Assembly: GCF_001949145.1 (NCBI RefSeq)
Contig: NW_019091424.1
Location: forward strand, 192,883 to 256,882
DNA length: 64,000 nt
Origin: Acanthaster planci
Lineage: Eukaryota; Echinodermata; Asteroidea; Valvatida; Acanthasteridae
Direction: 5' to 3'
The first letter of the stretch is position 1, and every line of letters begins with the position of its first letter. The notes under the pieces were generated by a model, which ran no database searches, was not told the origin of the DNA, and worked only from the letters and a program-made list of their open reading frames with translations. Below, piece after piece: positions 49,801-63,100 of this stretch. The position numbers and the translations under genes were made by a program.

Positions 49801-50960
49801 CAGTGCAACCTGTTTATTCCGAACTTCCACACATAACTTTCGTTGATATATTTACGATGCCGTACACAAAATAGCATATAATACAAATACAAATATATAT
49901 CCCATCTCACGTGATATTATATCGTCACATGTGATTATATATTACAAACTTTGCTCTAATATAGAATTTCAAATTTTGCCCACTCGTCTCAAAAATCAAT
50001 GACATTATGCGAGGCCACGTAATTTCAGGATCTAACGGGACCAGGCTATGATCATTTCTTTTTGTAGACCTGTTGCATACATCAGCCGTCTTTGAGGTGT
50101 ATTTATTTTTAGATAGTTAACATCGAATGCACAAAATACGAATAAATGACGGGAAAATACACACATCACAGTATACGCTCGTTTTCCTACAATCCCTTTG
50201 GTACCGGTACATTTTACATTGAACCGAGGGTCCTCATACGTTTTGATACAAAGTAACTGTTCAGAATGTATTCTCTAGCGTCAAAGCCCGAGAGGCTCGC
50301 CTTGTAGAACTATTTTTGCATCATAACCTCTTCTGCCGCTACTGTTGGAGTTAGGATATTAAGTTATGAAGCTTCATTTTTGAAAAAGAAACCTACCTTT
50401 ACAGTTTCCATCGCTTCAGGAAGGTGATCGAGCAGTTTCTCTTTAATGGAAAAAATAACTACATCTTCTGGTTTACCTTTTGAAACATTTATCCACTCAA
50501 TCTAAATCCATGTTATTCAAATACCCTTTTCGTAGAAATTAAGAAATATCGAAAATATATTCTCAGTGGAGCAGAAAAACGTCCAAAACACTAGAAACCC
50601 AACAATAGAAATGTATCACAGCCACCGTCGCACGCTCGCTAAGCACTTGTTGAATAATAATATATTACACTTTAGTGGCTTGTCTAAATTAAAACACTTC
50701 AGCATAACTTCATCGTATCATTGTTACCACAGCAAGATATTTGTCATAATTCACGTAGGTCCTTACACTTTTCACCTGTTAATACTCGTCTTCCCTTTAA
50801 CTTTTTATTTGAACTCCATTATGATAGTTGATTACGTTTGATTATTAGGAAGATAAAGTATAAGTAGTGTTAGTTATCTGCGTACGGATCTCGATGGTTA
50901 CCATACATCAGTCATAGCTACGTGTCCCCGAAAACATGGACACTGAATTGGTTTTCTCTT
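46860..50960. other. Intergenic region between RFX6 5' end and the GFR-alpha-like 3' end
   Basis: The RFX6 promoter and any 5' non-coding exon should lie here, perhaps in the GC-richer part at about 47.6-48.3 kb. At 48.95-49.31 kb, frames are open on both strands (98 and 106 codons) without recognised relatives. Nothing firmer was seen. Confidence 0.5.
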
Positions 50961-50964
50961 TCAG

Positions 50965-51120
50965 TCAATTCAACATGGTTGTGAGAAATGGGAAGAAGAA
51001 GGGTAAACACAGATATAAGAAGTGCGATGCCGGAACAAGACTTGCAGCAGAGCGACTGTAACTAAATGTTTGAGGCTGTCCCTGTTGTGTCTCTGGGGCG
51101 ACTTCCAAAATACCAGCAAT
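50965..51120 (-). CDS. GFR-alpha-like terminal exon with GPI-type tail
   Basis: A 156-nt exon encoding IAGILEVAPETQQGQ, small residues SRSAAS (possible omega region) and a hydrophobic end (FLYLCLPFFFPFLTTM) before TGA at 50967-50965. The acceptor is ccttgatcaag. Confidence 0.8.
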   Translation of the reverse strand: MAGILEVAPETQQGQPQTFSYSRSAASLVPASHFLYLCLPFFFPFLTTMLN

Positions 51121-54100
51121 CTTGATCAAGGAAAGGATGACGTCACTAGAAATGGGTGGAGCTCTGGTATTAATCATGGTAGCCAGGTCACTTAGCTGGT
51201 TCAAGCACTCCCAGTTCTTTTGAAAATTGAACGGAAACAGACGTAAATTGTTTTGCAAATCTGGCAATGGCAAATGAAACAACGCCCTCTGATGATAGGA
51301 CAAACAAATGAAATACGCCCTCTTGCAACAAGGCAAAGGATAAGTTAGGACAAGTCGTTGTCGCCCTAAGATAGTTGTTGTTGCTGTCTTTGTTGTGGCC
51401 AGTGCTGCCGTTAAGTATGGGCTCCACAGACGCTTCAGAAAATGTTACATTATACGTTTACAAAATGAAATTGTTCCGCAGACATTTCGTGCGAAACCAT
51501 TTTTGCAACTGACGCCAAGACCTGATCTAATTTTGCATTTGGATAGCGCCCTCTTTCGCCTTACGTTGACACATGATGCAAAGGCGTCTGCTACTAGACC
51601 AGAGGCGTTTTGTGTAATATACGTCTACGATTTGAGGTCATGCACGTGCATATTGACACGGCCTTCAATTATATTTACGGTTTAGATGCACCGACATCTA
51701 CAATTTGAATTAAGTCCTTGCTGCAGTGCCAAAAAGCTCACACGCAGGTTGTACGCGCGCGTTACATGCCGTCTTTGACGACTGGAGTGCAACGACTCAT
51801 TGTCAAAACGTACGCGCCTCAACGCACGAAGTGTGGTGCCACCTTTATAATGTCATCTCCTGGCATTATTGTTTAAAGATTACCTGTCTGTGCTCCGAAT
51901 GAGCGCTGATGACGATGGTTCCATTGAAATCGGTACCATTGACAGAGTATTTATTGACAGCTGCCAGTTTACAAGGGTTCTGGGAGAAATGAAGAGAAAA
52001 ACACACGAAGTGCATAAGAAATGAATGCACATTTCTTCATATTCTTCTGGGAATACTCCTGTTTTTAAGAAGAAAAGATAAACTTACGCGCATGAAAACT
52101 CCCGATAGTGCACTTTGTAGTTTCGATACAAAGCTTTGGGAAGTTATCGAAACGTGTAGTTGACGACGTATGACCTCATATTCCATAACACTGTATCCAA
52201 TCATCATTGCAGGCTTATCAACTGCAAAAAAATAACAAAAACTCACATTTTTGAAGGACTGGATTTGGAGACATCCCTTTGATGAATTGTTCTTATCAGT
52301 TGGCTTTACAGACCGTTTGACTTTATTTTCTTTTCTGAAATCTTGTCCACAGTNNNNNNNNNNNNNNNNNNNNNNNNNNNNNNNNNNNNNNNNNNNNNNN
52401 NNNNNNNNNNNNNNNNNNNNNNNNNNNNNNNNNNNNNNNNNNNNNNNNNNNNNNNNNNNNNNNNNNNNNNNNNNNNNNNNNNNNNNNNNNNNNNNNNNNN
52501 NNNNNNNNNNNNNNNNNNNNNNNNNNNNNNNNNNNNNNNNNNNNNNNNNNNNNNNNNNNNNNNNNNNNNNNNNNNNNNNNNNNNNNNNNNNNNNNNNNNN
52601 NNNNNNNNNNNNNNNNNNNNNNNNNNNNNNNNNNNNNNNNNNNNNNNNNNNNNNNNNNNNNNNNNNNNNNNNNNNNNNNNNNNNNNNNNNNNNNNNNNNN
52701 NNNNNNNNNNNNNNNNNNNNNNNNNNNNNNNNNNNNNNNNNNNNNNNNNNNNNNNNNNNNNNNNNNNNNNNNNNNNNNNNNNNNNNNNNNNNNNNNNNNN
52801 NNNNNNNNNNNNNNNNNNNNNNNNNNNNNNNNNNNNNNNNNNNNNNNNNNNNNNNNNNNNNNNNNNNNNNNNNNNNNNNNNNNNNNNNNNNNNNNNNNNN
52901 NNNNNNNNNNNNNNNNNNNNNNNNNNNNNNNNNNNNNNNNNNNNNNNNNNNNNNNNNNNNNNNNNNNNNNNNNNNNNNNNNNNNNNNNNNNNNNNNNNNN
53001 NNNNNNNNNNNNNNNNNNNNNNACCTCCAGCTTACCGTCAATGAAATTGCGTTGCTTGTCAATGCAGACCTGTTCCCCACCTGTGCATATGCATTCCTGG
53101 GATCCTTCATGAAGTAAGTTGACAGCTGCAATGGAAAGTACAGCCTGATAGTTTAGAGGTGACCGACTGCCTTCATCAACATCAATAAATTTGAGGAATC
53201 ATTGGATTCACCCCAGAAACACTCATCATTAATAATAAAAATAAAATACATTAACATCATTAAATCTGAGCAAACGTCATTTTAAAGAGTTAGACTGTTA
53301 GAAACTATAAATAAGAAAAGTTTGGAGGTGCATCATACATAAACATCGAAGTACGTACACGAGTTCCAGTCTGACACAAATGGTTCCAAAGGAGACATAA
53401 TATTCCCAGCCTAAAGGGCCTCATGAAATAAATCATGAATATGTGATTAAGCTTTACAATTTCAATAGCAAAAACACAATTTTATTAGCTGGGGTATGTG
53501 CGTGGTGGTCAGGCAAGCTTTGTTCAGTTATGATAAAAGTCTGGCTCCTTGGTCATACCACTGTGGGACTTTAATTTCGTCTCTGAGCTTTTACTAGGTT
53601 CTGCCTGCTTTTTACCTTCGTTACAGGGGTGTGTCACATTGCACAGCACGTCGAAGCACTGAGATAGATATCCAGTCCTAATACAACGGCAGATTTGGGT
53701 GCATACTGCAAAGTCATCATTCGCAATCTTGTGAGAAAAAGGTATTTTTATAATCAGCTGACAATAGCCACGACATTGAAAGCATCCATAATTCGGCAGA
53801 TCTTGCCTTAAAGAGTCAAAGTGTACAGGATAAAACAACTGTTTACGAGCTTTTCGGAAAACATCCATGATGTTGCTTTAGGCAGCTATTACCAGCCTGC
53901 CACCTGAATCGGGCCCTTTTTATTTCTTTACTGCAGCAATCGGTATAATTCCATTTACTAGCTTTGCTAAATTAGAATAACAGACGACCAAACTAGACGG
54001 CTGCGAAAAAGGCCCAATTATGGAAACTTTTGATAGATCAACCGAGAATTTAACGAGGCTTGCTCATTATTCTGGTATTTCATGATCACCGTTGTAGGGT

Positions 54101-57100
54101 TGCTGAAACGGTTGCTTTTTATGAGAACTATCGTTTGAATATTACTTACCCGAATGTTTTGACCCCTTGGGACATGCACGTCTGGGTAACCATTCCATAG
54201 TTTCACTGCACATCCTACAGAGGTCAATTAAAGAGACAAACGGGCAACTGCTTTCTAAAATTTCTAGTTAGTATGTTGAAGAGGGAACCAAACCAGTCGA
54301 AGCCTCGATCTTCCATGCCACACTTTAGATTTGCCTTGCTGGCCACTCGGAAGGGCATTTTTTTTTACGAAACCCTGTGAAGGAAATATATCACAGCTAC
54401 TGCCGCGCAATGCATTGTGGGTTACTTGCTGACCTAATCAACGCATGTTCATTCAGTGAACATGTGTCACGCGCACGCGAAAGTTTTGACACCGTTTTAA
54501 TCGGCCGGTTCATACTTCGCGCGAAAGCGAAAACGAACGCACATTTGTGAAGCCACATCAAATAAGTTTGCGTTAAGAATTCGTAAACGTTGAACACATT
54601 TCAACTCGAGCGAAATTTCGCTGCAAATATTTCATGATTTCAAATTGGCTTCATTTTCACCTTCGCCTGAAGTATGAACCAACCTTTATTGCTCAAATGA
54701 AATCTGTGTGATGAGTCCTATAAATTACGTCATGCATTAGCCACCCTTCATAGCGCCCTGTAAGGACAAGCAAAATTGTTACTGGAGTTTCACCTCGTTC
54801 CCGTCGTTTTTGACCATGTGCGTGACCATTAGCTGTTCGCGCACCCTTTGTATCGAATCTCTAATTTATCTATAAGAGTTGGGTGATACATATGTACCAT
54901 GATGGATCAAACTGTGGACGCTTTGTTCAAATAGTGGTTCAAAAACTAATCAGTTGTTTTTCAAAGCCACCCTACTGACTCTTGCTTACACCACAATGCA
55001 CTTTCAAAGCGACAGGAGTCTCTGCTCCGAGGCACTTTGTGTTCATATAGCAACACAAACGGCAATTGTACTGTAGAAAATATCTGGTTTGTTGATAACC
55101 TGTATACGGTGCCAATTGATTTTTTCTTTTGGATTTTTTTCCGACGACTTCACACACTTCCATAATCTCCGTAATTTTCAAATTGCAAATATTAAATTTA
55201 CCCTAATCGCCATTACAAGCAGGTATCTTGTTCAAATTGATATCTCTCATCAAAAATTTATGTCATTAAATTTCGACATTTTTAGTACCCCCAAAAGCAA
55301 TGATGGTGGAAAACAATATTAAAGAGAACAAAATAAAAGAGCCAGTGCGTTCGATGTCATAAACACTGTTGTTTTACTAACGTCACACACCGAAAGCCAA
55401 GTTAGGGTCTAAATTGAGGTCAGAGTATCGAATTCCCTACTTTTTAATATCGAGATCCGAAGCAACGAGCCAATTTACCGTAAAATGGTTCTTTTTAGGA
55501 CAACGCAAAGGCAATTACAATGTACGTCGAGACGCTATTGAATGAAAGAGTTAGATTGGCATTACCGGCATTTCCTCTCCAAATTGAAGTTAACTGGGCC
55601 ATATTCTCGGAATTTGTTGAGCAGCTGAGCCAGTTGGAGAAGCGGGATTGCCGTCTGACGTCAATCCAAATGACGATCTCCACTGGCTATATAGGGAACA
55701 TGGGACACGATTTCTCTCTAAAACATCTCGCCTCCAAAACGCGGAAGCGTTATAGCACTTTTCGTTGTTTCAAATTTTTGGGGGTTTTTTTTGTGTGGTT
55801 TTTTTTTTTACTTTATTATGTTTCTGAAAAATAACTTGCGTGATGCCGTTGCCCTTGGAGTTTAATACAATACTGGATTTTTTTCAAATTCAAATTGGCA
55901 CAATCCGTTAAGAGACAAATCATACCAACCTTCCTTTGATTTGACGCGCTTGTTGATAATGGCTAGAGATTCTGTTGTGGTTTGAGCACTATCTTGGTTC
56001 TTAACCAATGGGTAATAGTCCTGGCTCGCTCTGGCTGCAAACAAAAAAGAAATATTTACCAACAGCCTGCATATCTTGCCTTGATGTTTTCAATAAAAAT
56101 TATGGACTCAACATGTATTGAGGAGTTGAATTCAACTGACCGACACCATTGTGTTTTTTTTTATTTTATTTTATTTTATAGCATGCTCAGTCGTAGCAGA
56201 GTAAAATTTTCGCTCTGGCTAGACTTTCCTTTCATTTGTTTAAATCATTAAAACTGTGCAAGCTGCTCTGAATTTGTGAAAACAGCTCCGGTTCACACAA
56301 AGCATGTCGTGGGGGTAGGGACGGTAATTCCCTCCCCTGGGGGATTTGTAAACTTCCGGACCCCCTAGTTTTCATTTTTACTAATAATGGTCGTCCACAA
56401 AAAAGAGTGTTAATTGGGCAATGAATCTTGATTGCAATGACCCTATTTGGGTCTCCCTATTTTACCCCATAATTTCTCTCAAAAATCAAACCCTACCCTC
56501 TTTCTACAAAATTAACCCTGGAAATTGACGAAATAATCTCTCTATCATCTACAGGTTAGGTGAGTCTGAAAGCTTAAATCTAATTCTTCCTTCTATATTA
56601 GAAAGGGGTACCAAAGTTTACAAACGCCCCCTCCACGTAGCCCATGATGCCTAAAGCCCCTTCCCATGCTTGCACCAGAGGGGACTGCGATCTCGGGTTA
56701 TATCGGAGCTAGAAGTTTAAGATGCATTGTATATTGTATCGTTTATTTTCAGAAGGTTATGGAAATGATATTTGACAACCCAGGGAGGGTCACGTTCCCG
56801 AGCCCTCCCCCTCCCATTGTGCCACTGGACAACAGCTCGCTTTGATACGCCTAAACCTCGCATTCAAAGTTACTTCGATACCAGTTTTACTCTTTTTTGC
56901 CAATCTACACATACCTGATGGAAACTTTGACTTGTACATGATGAAGACTGCTGAGATTCTCTTTACTGTGCCTTAAGCTTGAGAACTATCGCCTCTTTTT
57001 CAAATTCCGGTAATTTTACTCACTGAAACACGAGTTATCGAGAACAATGCGTTGTTGTTCCTTGCATTCTTCTAGCGCTGTTCCCTCCACGCTTCGACAT

Positions 57101-60100
57101 GTGCAACTCGCTGCCACGATTGTTCCCAGAATTCCCAGTCGAGCATCCCGACATGCGCTGTAGCTCTGTGCGCAGCCTGTCCCGGTTGTGTCGCTGATAG
57201 CACACTGGAATTTGTAGTTTTCAAAATTTGTGCTTTTGTAAAGAAGCCGCGAGGGTAAAGAAAAGAAAAGGCCGCATGAAATGTTTCCACCGCTGTCACT
57301 GTCTACATGTCTCGCAATGTTTCCCAAAAGCACGGAAAGAGTACCATCGTCAAATTAGCAATATTATCACATATTATGCTTAATATTTGCCATCACTTTT
57401 AAAGCATTCGTCATTGTCGTTATTGTCTCGTTAATTAATACCACTGACCGTGCGGCAAAAATTTTTAATGACAATTCTGTCATCGGTTATTTGGCTCAGG
57501 TCATCGTCACCATAGTCGTTATTGACAATTTTAAAGTACATGCCGACCCTAGATATCCCTTCAGTTCAATGGAAGATGTAACCTTTTGTAGGTTGTAAGT
57601 AAATCAAATATCTTACCGACATAGTGCAGAGCGAGCGCACTGTTCTTTAACTTCCAAGCAACTAGGGAGCGGTGTTAGTTTGTACGCGCATTCGGCGTTC
57701 AAACCTCGCCACACCATATCACACTCAGCGTCATGACGGTCGCAGTAACAGTAAAGCAAGGGGTGGGTATAACGCGGTGACACGCTATCCAGGAAGGCGC
57801 GTATGGACTGACGGCAAGCAGTTCTTCTGCACGAGTTCGTCGCTGGGTCGCCTCGACATTCAGTCAGGTAATCGTAGAGACTCTGACGGCATGTGATGTC
57901 AAAATTGCAAGTATTCAGGGCTTCTATGCAGGTGCTTTCTAAAACAAAAGAAAGAAAATACAAATTACACAATCCTACCAAATTATGCAAATTAGAAACC
58001 ACTATTTAATTTCCAGTTATGGAGTAGCAGATAATATACGTGTATTCTTGAAAATTTTCATGTTTTTGCTCCGTACAGTGTACTGACGAATCAAACAACG
58101 AATTGAGCATTGCACTCTGGGAGGCACGCTTCTGATGAGAGGTTGTTCACTGCTATCTCAGTGAATCTCAGTGTATCTGCTAAAAATGTTTCTACTGTTT
58201 TGTATTCACGCTGCAAATTCAACAAGCATTTTCTACATTACGACAAAACGTGCTCTGGCCGCGCTGTACTTTTTTTTGCTTGTCTTCACCCACACAGTCA
58301 CTCTACTTCTCTGCAAACACTTCTGGATACTGCGGCGAGTTCGCATACCACGTCACTGTCTCACTTCGGAATTTCTAAGCCTGTGTCCTACCTCAGACAA
58401 CCTAGAGCCTTAATTACCATAAACCGTTTTCAGAATCTCCTTTTTACTCTCCACTTCCGGATGTGGCCTTCTCCTCGAGTGTCTTTTACTAAGAACTTAT
58501 AACCGACATCAAAAGACAACACAGAACAAACAAAAGAAATTGTAGGACCGGACCCTGACATATAATTCGATGCAACACTTACCTCTGCTTGGTTCAGCTT
58601 GAATGTTATCGACATGGTCCAGGTACTGCCATGGAGAAACAGCTGAGGTATCTGACAGGATGGTAAAATGAAATGTTTAAGGCCATGCACTTGGGCATGA
58701 AACAGAATGACAGGTGCAACTTTACTAATTGATCAGATTGACAAAATACCCAAATCGTGGGAATGCAAAATAATCTACAACAAACGTAAAATACAGAATG
58801 GCAGATGAGCTCAAAACTTCATACAAATTCAAGCAAGAGCCTGGGCCTGTACACGTTTATAGGAATAATTACTTAGGGGGGGGGCTCAAGTTTACCTTGC
58901 ATGGTTTCAGTCGGCATCTCTTGCTCGTCTGCCTGGCCGGAATCTACATCAGGAAGCAGACGAGGAAAGTGTTAGCCGTTGAGGCGCCTTTGTCCCGGAC
59001 CATATAGCGGATTGCAACGTGATTTGCTTTCTTTCTACACGGTGCATTATTCAACACACGTTCACCAAACACGGCAGCTAACATCACATAATGCTCTCAG
59101 TAGAACCCTTGAGGACAACTTGGTTCATTTGTTCGTCACTCGTCCACGCTGCGAATGCGCAAAAGCGTGCCATGTTTTTTCGAGGTTAAGGAACCAGGTA
59201 TCTGAAATCCCTTTGACGTCTTTATTTATCAGTCGTGCATGTAAATTCTGTCTGTAATTCTGGTACTTATCTCAGTCATGAAATTTTGCCAATTAAATAG
59301 AACAGAAAGATATAAAAATAATTACACCAGACTGCGGGGTCTAATATCACATGATCGGTTCAAAATTAGATATAATGGTTTAATACTGGAGATTCATAAT
59401 AGTGCGCCTCGAAGTGTTTGCAAAAATTATGAAATCTGTCGACCCAATGCACGTTTGAAAAGGGTCCACAGATTTCGCGCGTTGCGATTGGCCAATGCGT
59501 TGCAAACCCTGACCCATATTGTTCACTGGAAGCTGGTTACAGGACCCGTGAGCCTGTAAAACATTTTGTGCATGAAATTAGTTCGGATAAAGACCAAATA
59601 AACGCAGTAACGTCGGTAGTACCTTGACGACCAGTCATATGGCGTAGGCCTACTTCATCTAAAACTGCGCAGAAGTCGCAACACAGTTTCTTATATAAGC
59701 CTTTACGGTTGGTCAGTATACCAGCGTTACAGGTTACCAGCGTTGTCTTAAGAGCTCTGGGAATGAGGGTACGAACTGATTGCAATGCTCACCTGAGCAC
59801 TGTTTCTTGTAGAGCTGGGAGTAAACAGCCTCGCATTCCTGGAAACTTACGGCATCATCAGGGTCGCAACTACACCCTCTGAAGTTCTGGCTCTGTCGCA
59901 GGATCTGAAGAATTCCCTCACACTGCACTCTGTCTGGGGCGTCACATGTTGTCTCTGAAGCTATATTGGCAACAACAAATGTAAAACTACCATAGAAGTA
60001 TTCATAGACCATAGAGCTACATATAACAAAAGAACGCTGAATCATATACAAAGTGATGCCTGCTGGGCGCATCCACGTTTGTGCACAAACCTATGGAAAA

Positions 60101-63100
60101 CTCAAAATTTAATACGGTTTTTGTACGGTTTCATATCTGCGTCTGTTTTCTAAGACCATGCGTCAACAAAGCCGATACGCAAACAACCTGAATGCAAAAT
60201 CAGTAAATGAGCATTTCATTTGGCTCTGTGCCAAAATGTGTGCGCGTATGCGCTGCACGTGAATTTTGCTGTGGCTTTTTGTTCAATCGGATTTTTATCA
60301 CGGACTTATGGATTATATTGGTACCCGATGCGAATGACAGCCACTGCTTGAGAGCCGTTAACTCACTTGACACTGACTGAATTAAGAGAAAGACTTTTAA
60401 ATTTAGCTGAACTTATTTGTTGAAAGACGGCCATCGAAAGACATGCATAGGAAATCGGACGACCTTGCTCGAATGGTAGGGAAACATTCCTTTCAAAATA
60501 ATCAGCTATGGATGTAAATATACTTGTGCCATTGCTCTGTACGTGTGCGCCTTATTCAAAAGACGCTTTGCGCATGTTGCACTTGCACGTTACATTTAGA
60601 ATACACTATTCGAAATTCATCTTATTTCGAATTTTCTACAAGCATGCACATGGATTCAAAATGTCTGCACCCTGGACGGCGTCAAATATTCTACACATGA
60701 AGAAAATTAAGACTGATATCCCAGGAGACGTCATTGCTTTCGTGGCACCATCCTCACGCACGCGTTTGGCAAATCACGAAACTCTATGGGTGGACACATC
60801 AGCACATAAGCCGCGCGTACAGCCCGCGCACGTGCATATCACTGTCGCAGCAGCGGCCTCGCCAAATGGATCTTTTCACGTAACTCATAAACCATTCGTT
60901 GGATCCGACAGAACTCCGTGTTTTTCCGACACTGCTCCTACATCATCACACAAAATTCATCTTTAAAAAAAAGGCCCAAACCGTTGAGTGAACTCGGCGG
61001 AAATGCAACCAGCGGGGTACAGATAACAATTAATATAATATGGATACGTGTTCCATGTGGCTCAGGTCAGTTCACAGTGTGTTGATCTCCGATATGTGTG
61101 ACAAATTTGATGATTAAACTAATGCAACCAATTCTTTATGTAATTTCATAGAATTGCCCCCATAATATTTTCTCATATTCTGTCACAATAAATGAAATTC
61201 TTTCACAAAATCGTTGATATATTTATGATTTTTTGGCTTTATTTGCTACAGATCACCTTATTGACTGTCGTTTTTAGATTCTTTATAACTTATGTGTAAA
61301 TTTCTCGGTTCAGTTAAATTAATTAACAAAAACGTAGTCTAACCCCTGAATAAATTGGTGAAAATAAAACAAATTTTTTCTGCATATTTTGAGACGAGTC
61401 GAAGATTCTTTGTGCCACCACTTCACTGTTTCCTCATTTATTTTTTCTCTGTGTTAACCCTAGTCAGTTACGTACACCTAACACATTTTTCTTTCCCTTC
61501 TGTAGTTGAGTTGGACCATGTGTATATTTTATGCGTGTCCTGCAGACGTGTGTAGAGAATCTACCTTTATTATCGTGGAAACTATTTCTCAATCCACGGT
61601 CCAAAAAGTTTAAAGTTGTAACTCTGGTAGATGCACTGTCCTAGGGAAAAACGTTGGAAATGCCCTCTCCAAGCCTGTGCCATGCATAACAACACTTTGT
61701 AGTTTGAGTATGAAGGCTTACGCCACAGTGAGCTATTTAAGTCCTCGATTTACAGTCCACAAAATCAACATGTACGTCGTCGGTGGAGATCTGAATGTAG
61801 GTCAACTCTGTTAAATCGGTCTCAAAGGGAAGACGTCAAGTAAGTTTGTTGAATCGTTATACTGGAGAATTTGAGGAAGTTCTCATTTTCCACGCAGTGA
61901 AAGCGCGTAGGAGTGCTATTCCATTCCGCCAGTTCTAGTACCGTGTAATCCTGAATAATTGCGTACAGTAACCGATAGTTTCCAAGATAAGCACAAATGC
62001 AAGATGATGCCCCTTCGTTCTCTGTGTTCTATGTATAGCACGCTTAGCCTGTAGACGTACGTCCCCGGAGCGCTGGATCTAATATGAATGAAATCACTAG
62101 TGTTCGGCTCTGTATATTAATGAATAACATCCAGGGTAGAGTACTCGTGCATTTATTACTTCTGGAGAAACGCAAAACCAAAGGAACTACGACAATCGGA
62201 CTGCAGTATGCCAAGTGCATGGCTAAACGTAAGATCTGTCATAATTCTGTGATAACGCAAGCCATTATTTGGCTTGGGGTAGACATCGTCACCAAGGCAG
62301 CAGTGCTTAAATTATACGCCATTATTTGAAGCTTCTGAGTGCACGGACCTAAATGTGGCAGTTATCGTGTACATGTGGAGTTAAAAGCAGATTTGTTTTT
62401 TTGCTCAGAAAATGCATTTGGCCAATCAATCAGATTGTTAAACAGATTTATCACTCAGTTTTTAAGCTGTTTCACTATCCAAATTCTTGAGTACAATTTA
62501 CGGGCTCCATTTTCTTATCGTTGACTAACTCTGTGAAATTCAGCCTACATGATCCATTCCCCCTAGGCACCAGCAACGTGGGCTTGGAGACAAATTGCTA
62601 TGTAATGTGTGGGGGAGGCACCGTCTCCAGGCCCAAAGAAAAAACAGGTCTGAAGAACGGCTGTTAATACTGCTTGTAGGTGGCGTGAGATTTTGAGGTC
62701 ACCGCTAAATCCTAAGCTGCTTTCAGAGGAGCTTTGCGGGTAGAGTTTCATCCCTGTGTCTTCTTTACTGTGGCGAGTGGGAGTTTGCGATTTAAGCAAC
62801 CACTCCCGTGAAGGATTTTCTTTCGAAATGCCACAGAATAGATAAATGAGGTACGATCATAATCTCAAATTATATGGGAGCATGAAATCCGCATGAGAAT
62901 TTGTAATATCATAGAGTGGTTTAAATTTTGCGACACTGATTTGGTTTCCAGTTGCTACCATGGTTACCGGGGATACAAACAGACGCATGTCTTCGTCAGA
63001 ATCATCAAGCCTTGGGGAATCAAACCAAAATGCATGCATCATTTTATGCATTTTATTACATGTATCTACCTCTTCATTCATTATATTTTTATAGAAAACT

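Noticed and set aside
52037-53131. Long open frames of 233 to 364 codons across the N gap
   Set aside because: They exist only because N was translated as open sequence.
57072-57299. 75-codon minus frame overlapping GFR-alpha D3
   Set aside because: A different frame from the one carrying the cysteine pattern; a shadow frame.
60508-60966. 152-codon plus-strand frame
   Set aside because: It has no recognisable domain and irregular composition, and it lies in an intron of the GFR-alpha-like gene.
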